Shown: positions 13,151-23,889 of the stretch, one piece after another
How positions within the stretch are numbered: the stretch's first letter is position 1
Layout of the letters: the number at the start of each line of letters is the position of its first letter
Assembly (NCBI RefSeq): GCF_954871325.1
Contig: NC_088778.1
Span: 1,054,001 to 1,118,000, forward strand
Direction of reading: 5' to 3'
DNA: 64,000 nucleotides
Source of the DNA: Gordionus sp. m RMFG-2023
Taxonomy: Eukaryota; Nematomorpha; Gordioida; Chordodea; Parachordodidae
Notes under the pieces: model-generated
What the model was told of the DNA's origin: nothing
The model's database searches: none
The model's input: the letters and a program-made list of their open reading frames with translations, nothing else
Program-made: the position numbers and the translations under genes

Positions 13151-14544
13151 CCAAAATGGTTAACTGTGTTAGCAGCTGGTTTATGGCTATGTTACAAAGA
13201 TAAAGGCAATAGCATCACTAGGAAGGTGCGAGCAGGGCTTAAGCCTAATAAAAAAATTTGAATAGCCCCCTGAAGCAAATTTTTTTTTTTACTGGCTTCC
13301 TAAAATACACTGAACTAAAAATAAATTCTTTTTGATAGCCCTTTGAAACAGGGGTGTCGCTAGCCTTTACAATATCACGGGGCTCAACTAAAAGAATTTC
13401 GGTCCGCTTTTGCCCAGCCTTCGGCCAGGTTTATATATACTTTTTTAAAAATTGTTAACTCTGAACATTTATTCTGAATTTCATATTTTGTCCCTTATTA
13501 TATTATGCATGCAAAAATAAACCTGGCGTATAAATAATGAACAATACAAGACATTTCTAAAAATATGTATTAATTACAAAACTTAAATATTTTTAATTGC
13601 CGATATAAAAAAATTTTTCGTCTATAAAGAATTGCAAATGATAAAAAAAAAAGGTTAATTGATTCATTCATATGCCTCAATTGATAATGGTTTTTTAAAA
13701 AACCACATAATATAATTCAATTCTGAGCAACTTGCATTGAGAAAAAGTCATGAAACTAATATAAATCTCTCTTACCACTTCAAACAATGTTTTATATAAT
13801 GGACTAATAAGGAAATATTTATAGGTCTAAGCAAATCAACAATTCTTGAAAAAGAGAATATAAACGACCAATCCAAATCATAAAACTATATGGTGGTTAG
13901 AGTTTCCTCTTAGATGACATGATGGAAGCTAGATAAGTAATCGAGAAAATAATTGAGATATTAAATTTCTAAAAGATTAGATAGTGAAAATTATGCTGAG
14001 AAACTCTAACAACAACCTAAAGTGCCATTGTCGACCTTTTTAAGGGGCAACAAAATTTTGAGTTTCTCGCCTTCCAATCGGATAATTTTGGCTTCAATAT
14101 TTATGGGTCATAGATTTGATATATCATTTTTATTCAGTATTTTGTTATTGATTAAAAATTTCCTGACCCTCCAAGACCTAAAGCTCATTTAGAGCTTAAT
14201 TATTATTACAATCAAAAGATATTTAATTACCTTTTATTTAATACCCATATCAAAAAATACAATTTTTTACACCTCCCCTACTCCATCCACTCCCCCCCCC
14301 AATCAAGTCTCACCCATCAAGATCAAGAAGGAATCCTTCAAGTCAGAGGATATTTCAATTAGCTATTATTTGATACCCATATCTATATTTTGTTTTGATA
14401 AATATATTCCTGACCCCCCCCCCCCCAGACCTAGATTCGCACATTTAGGGAGATAGATTTACCTCCAGTTGAATAGATTTTTTGAATAGCTATCGATGGA
14501 TACCCTATATTAGACATAACTTATTTCATAAGGCCAGAAAAAAC
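13151..14544. other. Non-coding repeat-rich stretch
   Basis: A hAT-like terminus CAGGGGTGTCGCTAGCC lies at about 13353. Two related segments near 14090-14220 and 14340-14470 share TTCCTGACC...AGACCTA and a poly-C run. I could not define complete elements. Confidence 0.35.
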
Positions 14545-16514
14545 GACATTGAAAATCTGTATCTAGATATTATTTTAGAGATATCTGTATCTGTTCTTAG
14601 ATACTTTTATAGATACATTTCGATATACTTTTATTTATCGCTTTTTTAAAATATTATATATTTTACATAAGAGCATACAATTTAAATTGTATATATATTA
14701 AAAAATATTATGAGTACTATAATTAAAAAAAATTATATATATATATATAAAATATTAAAATTTATATGTAAAAATATATATAAATAAATATTCATTAAAT
14801 ATTACGTCCGAGTTTATCAATAAACCCGACAAATTATGATATTATCAAGGAATCTGCCATTTTAATTTTCAATGGAATTAGTTAATTTTAATTTTTATCA
14901 TACTAATTTTTAAAAATTTATTTTAGATTAATATTAATGGTGATGAAGAGGAAAAGAAGTAATAGTCAATGAAGCATCAACAAGTTCAGACATTGTTTTT
15001 CCATGGCCAATTTATAGAACATATATTATAATAATATCTCAAAAATAAAGAAAACAAATCTATGATAGTAAAATGTTGACATGTCTACCAAAAAATACGA
15101 AAATTTCAGTTAGCATTACCTCAACTTGCAACATTGTAAAACATTTAATGGTACGGATACTAAATAAATGTTTATAATTGTAATTTTAAATTTCAACATC
15201 AAACAACTGTTAATGAAAATAAAAAAAAAGGGAAGGAGATTAAATATATTAAAGAAAATATTGGATTAGGCTCTTCCACTAATATTTTTACCACCTCAGA
15301 CCTGAATCCAAATCACTTTAGATGATTTAATAACTGCTTTTATTATTAACTAGCATTCCGTCATGTAGAATTTCCCCAAAAGATGAGAAAATGAAAAGAT
15401 AGAAATCATAAAAAGTTCTGATAGAACCATCGCTAATATACACAACAGCAGATTGTTGGAGTGCCTATCGCCGGTATAGCTAACATTTAAATTTGTATAA
15501 TAATTTATTTACGAATTAAGAAATGTTAATTTTTAGTTCATACATAGGAGTCACTGCACACTATATAGATCCAACAAGTTTGGAATTGTAAAAGAAAGAC
15601 TGGTAGTCATACATATGATATAATATCAAAGAATTTACAAGATATAGCAAATGATTATTGCATTCAAAATAAAATCTCAAAGACCATTTACTGACAATGC
15701 CAAAAAAAATTTCAAGGCTTTTTAGGTTTATTTTATTATATATTATAAACATAATATGAGGTTAGGATTACTTATTTATTATGGAGTTTTCAAGCTAATT
15801 GAAAATACTGGCGAATCCATGGATGATCTGGAAGATGAAGAAGCAGTTACACCAATATGAATATCAAGTCTTTATACTGTTGCTCAGAATTTTAAAATAT
15901 CTGAATCATAATAGTTTACCTAATTAACAATGTTTTGCCAGTCACACATTGTATTTTGTTGCCACTGTGGATGCCAATACTATAATTGGTAATAATGATT
16001 AAAATTTTCCTACTCAACAAATTTTAAATAATTTTTTTTCAAAAATGAAAGTCGAGATTTTAGTAATTTTTAAAAAATATCCCGATATAAAATTGTTACA
16101 TAAAATATAACACCACAATCCCTTCAAGCAGCACCCTGGTAGAAAGACTTTTTAGTGTAGCTAAAAATGTCTTTACACATTAAGGAAGATGCCTTAATGA
16201 CGAAAATTTCCAAAATATTTTATTACTGAAAATCTAATAATTATTTATAATCATTTAATCATATATTTTTCATATTATTATAATAAAATTTAAAAATCAT
16301 TACGAGTCAATAAATCTTTTAGCCCATTTCGAGGATTTTCACGGTAGAATCCTAATATTTAGGTTCACTCTAACCTTATATAAAAGTACAATAAAAATAG
16401 TATCTACATCTAGATGACTTTTTAAACCAAGTATCTGTAACTAGTTTTACTTTTCGGACGATGTATCTGTATCTCTATTTAGATCCATTTAAAAAGTATC
16501 TTTTAACAGCTCTG
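14545..16514 (+). mobile_element. Decayed hAT (ZBED-like) transposon
   Basis: Plus-strand fragments follow the hAT transposase order: TTADCWSAYRR (15442-15474), GVTAHYIDPTSLEL (about 15548-15590), a GSHTYDIISKNLQDIANDY segment with IQNK (15600-15680), ASHTLYFVATVDA (about 15935-15975) and the C-terminal dimerisation motif LVERLFSVAKNVFT with a following NFQNILLLK (16135-16236). Frames change several times, so it is dead. The right end TTTAACAGCTCTG (to 16514) and the subterminal GTATCTGTATCTAGA repeats match the short MITE at 31382-31531, so this family is the likely autonomous parent. The left terminus appears lost, and 14545 is where similarity begins. Confidence 0.75.
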
Positions 16515-17156
16515 AAAATTAATAAATAACGAAAATTAAACTAAAATAAAAACGCAAAACGCAAAACGCGCGTATTTTTGGTTATCCCTTTAAAAGCCGT
16601 GCCGTGATGGTCCCGGATAGTTCAGATCCCTTTAAAAATTACGACAACACCCTCTGAAAAATCAGTTTTTTTTTATAATAACCTCTTCCCTTGACGTATC
16701 ATTTACAATATTGAACTCCATTTTATTAAATCTATTTTCACTTCTATCCCTCATTCTTAATACTCTTCGGTGACATATTCAACCCCAATATTCCTAATAC
16801 AAACAAATCCACTCCTTCCAATTCTGTAACTCTTAATATTATTTTCTTTATTTATTTCTAAAAAAAAATTCCAAGCAATATATTGACCTTAATTAAAAAT
16901 TTGGTGACAGGAGCTTGCTCCTGTCTCCCCTGATAGAATTTTATGATACCCTTAGCATCAATCTCGCTCAGTGCTAAAAGATTTAATCAAGTTATAATAA
17001 ATTACAATATCATATTTTATTATAAAAAAAATATAAACATCCAATGTATTATTTCACTTAAGTAAATATAAAACTTAACGATTTCAATAAATTTTAATTT
17101 AGAAAGTAATAGAGATACCATATTATATAAGCGCATGTTCTCTTACCTATAATTCA
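16515..17156. other. AT-rich intergenic DNA
   Basis: No gene is seen. An AATAAA motif lies on the minus strand near 17017, about 140 nt downstream of the receptor stop codon. It could be its poly(A) signal. Confidence 0.4.
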
Positions 17157-18260
17157 TCATTTCTTCCTCCATATGTTGTATTCTTTTTTAAAGATAAGTA
17201 TTATATCCGGATCAAAGAACAGATGAACATAGACACCTAACAAAGGATAACTCAATTTTACGAATTCCACCATTATTTGCGAGCGTCTTGATTCCAAAGA
17301 TATATTTTTTAAAGCTGTTTGAGATCCGACATAGAAGAAATATGACATATAGGGTACATTAAAACATATTATGGCCGCGCATTGTGCCATTATTAGCTTG
17401 TAAAATCTGAAGGAAGTTTTAGACCGGTTAGAATTTTCGTGGGTATTTTGCCTTACCTCCTCAGCTGGATTTGTAAGACTATTACAGTAAGGACGGATCT
17501 TTTTATTTCGTTTATGAAGAACAACTATCATGGTGAGGTTGCCTATAATGGCAATAATTACTGGCAATAAATACATTGAAAAGAGTACAATGATATCGTA
17601 ATTATTCCTCCAATTTCTTTTTATCGGCCAGCGATAGTACATTTTATTCTTGCACTCTGTTATGTTGTGATAAGAGTAGTTTTGATTTGCAGGGCTCCGT
17701 TGACTATCAAAATTGATGTAATCCAGACAAACAGATTGTATCTTGGAGGTAACTGTGTATGGTATAGCGATTAGAATATTGCAAATGGTGAGAGATACAG
17801 TAATAATCATTACACGTTTAAAGGTGAAGTATGTTTTGTACAAGAATGGCTTGCATATGGCCATGGTCCGATCGATCACTTGAAAAACTGTCATGTAATT
17901 GACATTAAAAGAGCACAACTCGTCGATGGCCCATATAAAGTTTGACATATAAAATGTGATCCCGTATTTGCGGGATAAGCCCAGATTTTTAAAATCCAAA
18001 ACGGGACAGAAAATATAGTTGACGCATGACACCACGTCAAAAATAAAGATGTAGTACAAGTAAATGTAATAATGGCTTTTCCGCTTCAGTTTAAAGCTGG
18101 TTACAAAGTAAGCAAGGTTACCCAACCAACCCAGTGTTAGGTTGACCATAATCAGGTCCGTAAATATGTGCACAATTTTATCATTCTTTAGAAAATTGGA
18201 GTATTCCGAGATTTTGCTGTACATGACACTTAGATTGTAAGCATTTGATTGACTTAGCAT
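17157..18260 (-). CDS. Divergent rhodopsin-like (class A) GPCR, 367 aa, intronless
   Basis: A plasma-membrane receptor is predicted from seven hydrophobic segments: about 31-55 (TM1, GN at 47-48), 64-86 (TM2, Asp75), 109-133 (TM3, ending in DRTMAI with DR at 130-131), 149-170 (TM4), 222-248 (TM5), 286-310 (TM6, FNVPY in place of CWxP) and 332-352 (TM7, FFDPDIILIF in place of NPxxY). The Cys usual at the top of TM3 is absent. The second extracellular loop holds Cys178 and Cys203 and N-glycosylation sequons, so a disulfide inside the loop is possible. After DR it reads CKPFLYKTYFTF, recalling the PFLY...FKF block of the two receptors at 27085 and 47321. That suggests a shared deeper family. The start is the first Met of the open frame. 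The ligand is unknown; a peptide is only a guess. Confidence 0.85.
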   Translation of the reverse strand: MLSQSNAYNLSVMYSKISEYSNFLKNDKIVHIFTDLIMVNLTLGWLGNLAYFVTSFKLKRKSHYYIYLYYIFIFDVVSCVNYIFCPVLDFKNLGLSRKYGITFYMSNFIWAIDELCSFNVNYMTVFQVIDRTMAICKPFLYKTYFTFKRVMIITVSLTICNILIAIPYTVTSKIQSVCLDYINFDSQRSPANQNYSYHNITECKNKMYYRWPIKRNWRNNYDIIVLFSMYLLPVIIAIIGNLTMIVVLHKRNKKIRPYCNSLTNPAEEVRQNTHENSNRSKTSFRFYKLIMAQCAAIICFNVPYMSYFFYVGSQTALKNISLESRRSQIMVEFVKLSYPLLGVYVHLFFDPDIILIFKKEYNIWRKK

Positions 18261-19370
18261 ATTTTATTTATTTATTTTTTTAAAAAAAAAGTAATATATA
18301 TTTCTTTCCACCAACTGAATTTATGTTTCGAAAATTGATTTTAGCAATATAGCTACTATTCAAATAAAGTAACTTATGACCGGAAAAAATAAATTTAATT
18401 CATTTTTATAAATGTAATTTTAATTATAAGATCAAAAGAACACTTTTAAACATTAACATGTTTATATAGACATCTTAAGTATATTTTCGAGTATCAATCA
18501 TCAAATTATTATATTAATTGCATAAATTGTGTATCCTAAAACCTAAATACCCAATTTATTTAAAGTTTTAATACATTACATAAGTTCAAATTATTTGTAT
18601 ATATATATTTAATAAATGAATCAATTAAAATATAGGTACAAAAAAACTGCATTAGTCTAACATATCATAATAATTTTAAAAAGTTTTTTTTACAGGATAT
18701 AAAAATATTTATGTGAGGCGAACTTAATTTTTACTACTAAACTTCTAACACTCCAGCCAAAAAATAATTCATTGTTTAAATCATTTTATAAAATTAAGGC
18801 CTTTTATTTCACTTCTTTTTAAAAACGTTTAAATGATTGAAGGCTATTAATATAGATATAAACTATTATATATGACGTGTGTTTGGATAAGGAATCCATG
18901 GAGATAAGAAATCATCTCTCTATATTAAAGCATTTAGGACGATATTTTAGAAAAAAATTTTAAAATCTCAATTAGACCGGAAATTTAATTTTAGCATATT
19001 ACAAAAAATTTCGAATAATCTTGCCATAGAAACTGCTTTTAATTTATTTAAAAAAAAAATACTCAAAGGTTTATAGGTTAAACTGTCCGACATTCATATT
19101 GCAGATTCGATTAAGGAGTGGCGGAAAGCGGAATTAGAAATTGCTAATTTATTGTTACAAAAATTACTAACTTACTCTCAATAAGTTGGGGGTTTTTTTT
19201 TTCGAGAAAAATATATTTTAATTTATATTTTTGAAAAATGGGGGATACTATAATAACACCGGGGTAATTATAAGCCATTTATTGGTAACTAACTTGAGCC
19301 CATATACTTTTTAAAAATATTTATTTCAAAGCGTATTCATCAATCTCATTTATTAATTGTAATTTAGGGC
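18261..19370. other. AT-rich intergenic DNA upstream of the GPCR
   Basis: This would contain the receptor's 5' flank. I see no recognisable promoter element beyond general A/T runs, and no gene. Confidence 0.4.
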
Positions 19371-19379
19371 TAACTTGTA

Positions 19380-19680
19380 GGTGATAGCGTTGTTGATCAG
19401 CTAAGCCGAGTCGGCTCAAACAGCTGACCCAACGACTTAGTTTTAAGGTCTGGGTGTTTTTTTCTAGTCCACTCAAAGTTTGGACTGTTTATTTGGACAG
19501 ATTTAAAGTTCGGGTAGTTTTTTTTTCGACTCCGACTATTACTTCAAAATATGGGGTTTGGGTGGCTTTTTTTTCTCACCTGACACAAATATCTAAGTCA
19601 ATTTTGTTGAAACAAAAGTCGACTAAGGTCGATTCCAGGAAATATATAAAATATAATAACTAGATATCAATATCATGGTT
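19380..19680. repeat. Short palindrome and imperfect triplet repeat
   Basis: A GC-richer palindromic core around GCCGAGTCGGC (19405-19416) has CAGCT and AGCTG flanks. Three loose repeats follow, of the form GTTYGGGTRGTTTTTTTT then a pyrimidine-rich spacer (19450-19600). The 69-codon ORF across this region is a by-product of the repeat. Confidence 0.4.
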
Positions 19681-19759
19681 TTGGAAAGTTGATTAAAGCT
19701 TCTTTTAATTTTAAGACAGAGTCACTATAAAATCTTATTAATGGGCAGGGTCTGTATTT

Positions 19760-21190
19760 TGAGGAGATTAAAATTTCTAAGAAGATGTACCATGTAAAAG
19801 TGACGATTGCCATAATCGTTATATTAAAACTTTTTCCAATTTTTTCGACGTAAATGGGTAAAAATATACATTGTAAACCAAGTCTAAAATTTCAATGAAG
19901 ATGTGCCATAGCAAAATGACAATTGTCATAATCGTTATTTATAAACTTTTTTAAAATAATATTGAGGCAAATGGGTAAAAATATAATATGTTAACATGTT
20001 AAATTAAAATTTCAGTGAAGATATACCATAGAAAAGTGACAATTGTCATAATCGTTATTTATAAACTCTTTTGAATATTTTAGAAGCAAATGGGTAAAAA
20101 TACAAGTTGTAAACATGTTAGATTAGAATTTCAATGAAGATGTACCAGAGATCTGCAGACAGAACCCCGGCCCCGGATACATAGGCCGAGCCGTATTCTA
20201 ATTTTTTATATATATACCCTGGCTGGACCTAAAAATATTTTCATTAAAATACCCGGACCGGGCCATATATTTTAAAACCAAATATTTTAAATAGCCATTT
20301 TGTAAAAAAAAATCCATGCTAAATTAAAATATCGGTTTAATATGTAGCAAAGAAAAGTTCCAATTGTCATAATCGTTATTTTTGAATTTTTTTCAAAGCA
20401 TATAGGCATAAATTTAAATTAAAATTTCAGTGAATTTGTACCATAGAAAAGTTCCAATTGTCATAATCGTTATTTTTAAATTTTTTTCAAAGCATATAGG
20501 CATAAATTTAAATTAAAATTTCAGTGAATTTGTACCATAGAAAAGTTCCAACTGTCATAATCGTTATTTTTGAATTTTTTTCAAAGCATATAGGCATAAA
20601 TTTAAATTAAAATTTTAGTGAATTTGTACCATAGAAAAGTTCCAACTGTCATAATCGTTATTTTTAAATTTTTTCAAAGCATATAGGCATAAATTTAAAT
20701 TAAAATTTCAGTGAATTTGTACCATAGAAAAGTTCCAACTGTCATAATCGTTATTTTTGAATTTTTTTCAAAGCATATAGGCATAAATTTAAATTAAAAT
20801 TTTAGTGAATTTGTACCATAGAAAAGTTCCAACTGTCATAATCGTTATTTTTAAATTTTTTCAAAGCATATAGGCATAAATTTAAATTAAAATGTCAGTG
20901 AATTTGTACCATAGAAAAGTGACAATTGTTAATAATCGTTATTTTTAAAATTTTTTCAAAGCATATAGGCATAAATTTAAATTAAAATTTCAGTGAATTT
21001 GTACCATAGAAAAGTTTCAACTGTCATAAACGTTATTTTTGAATTTTTTTCAAAGCATATAGGCATAAATTAAAATTAAAATTTCAGTGAATTTGTACGA
21101 TAGAAAAGTGACAATTGTTCATAATGATTATTTTTGAACTTTTTTTGAATTTATTTTTGGAGCAAATGGGTAAAAATATAAATTGTATAC
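19760..21190 (+). repeat. Satellite array with two related unit lengths
   Basis: Units begin with a GTACCATAGAAAAGT-like block followed by TGTCATAATCGTTATTT. At the left, copies are spaced roughly 118-120 bp apart (about 19786, 19902, 20022, 20141) and contain AAATGGGTAAAAATA. From about 20437 rightwards the spacing is 93-94 bp (20437, 20531, 20625, 20718 and so on), with CAAAGCATATAGGCATAAAT instead. The final copy (about 21100-21190) reverts to the long form. The array is interrupted near 20146-20330 by other DNA. Confidence 0.85.
20146..20330. mobile_element. GC-patterned insertion inside the satellite
   Basis: The satellite breaks off at CAGAGATCTGCAGAC, a hAT-like terminus. GC-rich blocks (CCCCGGCCCCGG, GGACCGGGCC) with AT-rich DNA between them follow, then the satellite resumes. 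The right terminus is not clear. It resembles other CCGGCCCGG-bearing elements in this window. Confidence 0.4.
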
Positions 21191-21338
21191 GCGTTAAATC
21201 GATATTAGAAGAAAAATAAGATTCTGTCAAAGTTCTTATGAGATTGGACCTATAAAAAAATATCAAATAAATTTTATGTAAACCCCGCTAAAGAACAAAA
21301 TTTAAAAAAAAAATATGTATTATTAAAATATTTGGGAC

Positions 21339-21449
21339 ATGGAAGTGCTATTCCCTGAGATAGCATCTTTAAGACCGACAACGCATTCCCTCCTGAAAAT
21401 TAAAGACAGGACGTATCTTTCCAATTGCGGAACGTGGAGCGTTTATGAA
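21339..21449 (+). CDS. Candidate first coding exon, 37 codons
   Basis: An ATG-initiated, GC-richer open frame begins MEVLFPEIASLRPTTHS and ends CGTWSVYE directly at a strong splice donor (GAA|GTAAGG). Composition and codon content look coding compared with the surrounding DNA. I do not recognise the protein. I could not place a convincing second exon; the pyrimidine-rich acceptor near 21593 would lead to an early stop. It may be an orphaned exon or part of a repeat. Confidence 0.3.
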
Positions 21450-21711
21450 GTAAGGCTAATAATTTTTTTTAAATTCAATTGGAAAGAATAAGAGAATACA
21501 AAAATAAAAATGATAGAAAGAAAGAAAATAAGTTATATGGTTAGAAAGCATTAGTTATCTTCGCTGTTGTTTTTTTTTCTTCTGTCATTAGAAACTTGTT
21601 TCTTAATTTCTAAATAGAAGTCTTAACAACGTTTCTAGAAAAAAAATAAAATAAATACTAGAACATACTTCGTATTAATGTTATTCGGAAGGTCATTCAA
21701 AATTAGTGATC

Positions 21712-22040
21712 TATATCGGGCCTAATTTTTTCAAGCCAGGCCTGAAATCGATTTTTTAAAAAAGTTTATCGAACCGGCCCGGCCCGAATTTATTTAACAT
21801 TCGAAATTAATTTTTATAATTTACTTCAAAATAAAAGACATATGTTTATATGTCGTTTTTTAGTTTAAATAAATGAATAAAATCAAATATTTTTATTTTA
21901 CATAAAAAAAATCGATATAAAATTGATAAATTTAGAAATATTTAAAAAAAATTTCCAAAGCCCGACCCGACCCGGCCCGAATTTTTTTAAAACATATGTT
22001 CGGACCGGGCCGGACCTAACTTAACCGATCTCGATTCAGA
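21712..22040. mobile_element. GC-block short repeat element (MITE-like)
   Basis: An AT-rich core is framed by blocks of CCGGCCCGGCCCGAATTT (left, near 21775) and CCCGACCCGGCCCGAATTT (right, near 21975), then GGACCGGGCCGG. The outer ends GATCTATATCGGGCC and the complement of GGCCGGACCTAACTTAACCG are roughly inverted. Related blocks occur at 20146, 41718 and 52725. Confidence 0.45.
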
Positions 22041-22959
22041 ATTAGATTAATTTATCTTTTATATAGTCTGAGGATTTAGATTGTAAAATTATTAAATTAT
22101 AATAAAACGACTTTAGCTACCAATTTTATCTTGCTGGAAAGTTTTTTTTTTAATTTTAAATTTAATTAAGACAGTTAAATTATGATAGACATATGAAAAA
22201 TTCATTTTTTTTAAGTAGCGAAAATCAATATTTTTACCATCTTTTTAAGTGTTATGTTATCAACCCCCTCAACAAACAAAATTGTTATTATGATCAGGGT
22301 TGCCATGCCTCCCCCCATCAGTGGGAGTCTCCCACAATTTTTTAGTTTACACACATACATCTCACTCCCACAAAACTTCCACAATTCGAAATCTCCCACA
22401 ATCTCCCACAAAAATCTCCCACAATTTTTTAATTTCTCCCACAATTTTTTTTTTAGCATTTTAATGTTTTTAATATATAAATAATAATTTTGAGAAACAG
22501 TATTTGATTATTTTTATATTTTTAAAATAAATTTTAAATATTTATTCGAAAAATATGTCTAGTTCTTTTATTTTATTTTTCCGCTAATTTTAAATTCTCC
22601 ATCCAATCCAATCCATTCGACATTTTCAAAATTTGAAGTTAGAATAGTATGTATAATTATTATAAATATATTTTAAATTTCTAGATTCTATAATTGCAGT
22701 GCTCCACTCAACATTTTCATAGAAGAATAGAACTTTTAGAAGTGGATTACTTTGGTATTTCTGCAGCATAATTTAGTGAGCCTTTATTAAATTATATTCT
22801 TCTGATTGCAAATGCATATTAACAGCATATAGTAGATTTCCTATATGTAAAATTCCTAAATATACTTCTGCCATTTATTTTTGAAATTTTTTTTCAAATA
22901 GGACAGCTTTTATAATCTATTTATTTTTTAAAGGTTTGTAAAATTTTAAAATTCTACGA

Positions 22960-23590
22960 TGGCGCGTATTAGGAGGAACCTGTCAACCAACATTATGCTG
23001 ACTCAATTCTGTAAATACACTATGGTTTTTGCCAAATTCACTGAGGAATTATCAGATCAGAAAGCTGCCATGCAATTCATTGGTAATGCCAAATCTGCCA
23101 TATTTACCATTATATATGGTTAGCTATGTCTTTGGATATTTCCTATCCGGAGAAAATTTTTTTAATAGTTTTATTGAAATGACATTAATTTTGTTGAAAT
23201 AGGGGAGGATCAAGGGAAATGTTTTGATATCTCCTTATTAGATGCATCTGTTAGAATTGCATATGTTTGCACATCTTTCAAATCGTCAAGAATTGACCTT
23301 CTGGATTTATATCCTAAAACATTGTTGATAGCCTTGCTCATTTTGTGTTCTACAAAGTATACTTTTCATTTATATTAGTCGTTAAATATTATGGGGAAAG
23401 ATTCTACCAACATTGAGATGTTGAGTAACTCTCTGAATGTTGTACTGCATGATAGGTATTTACCATTTCCGCAACTGTAGTTCCATCTATATTATTTCTA
23501 ATTTTTGAAGAATATTTTTGTTTTGCAATAGATGTTGATAGAATGCCCTGTACTGATTTATGCTTTGAAGATTTTTGATACCTCAAAATA
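22960..23590 (-). pseudogene. hAT transposase remnant
   Basis: The minus strand from 23586 reads a segment with VQGILSTSIAKQKYSSK and TVAEMVNTYHAVQHSESY, typical of the N-terminal part of an animal hAT transposase. After frame changes comes MSKAINNVLGYKSRRSIL, then LKDVQTYAILTDASNKE with SKHFP. The TDASN motif is shared with the remnant at 11380-11900. The C-terminal dimerisation region is missing, perhaps displaced by the tandem array. Confidence 0.55.
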
Positions 23591-23889
23591 TCATATTCCC
23601 TTCCCCCATTGTATTAACTAAATACTGTAGAACAACTTCCCCGCACTGATTATAAATATTTTTTACATTGTAAATTTAAAATTGTTTGTTTTTTTATAAA
23701 ATCTTATTTATACATTTATTTTTTTACATTGTAAAATTACAATTTTTTTATAAAATTTTATCTTGTTTACATTCTTTTGTAATTAAAAAAGATCGTTGGT
23801 TATTATTTTTAAACAAAATTAATATATTATTAAATATGTTATTTTAATAATAAAGATAGTACTCTAAGAAATTTTGTGTCGTACAGTAA

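Noticed and set aside
22211-22484. Overlapping ORFs rich in Ser/Pro/Gln/Phe or Lys/Asn/Cys
   Set aside because: They translate the TCTCCCACAA subterminal repeats of the hAT element.
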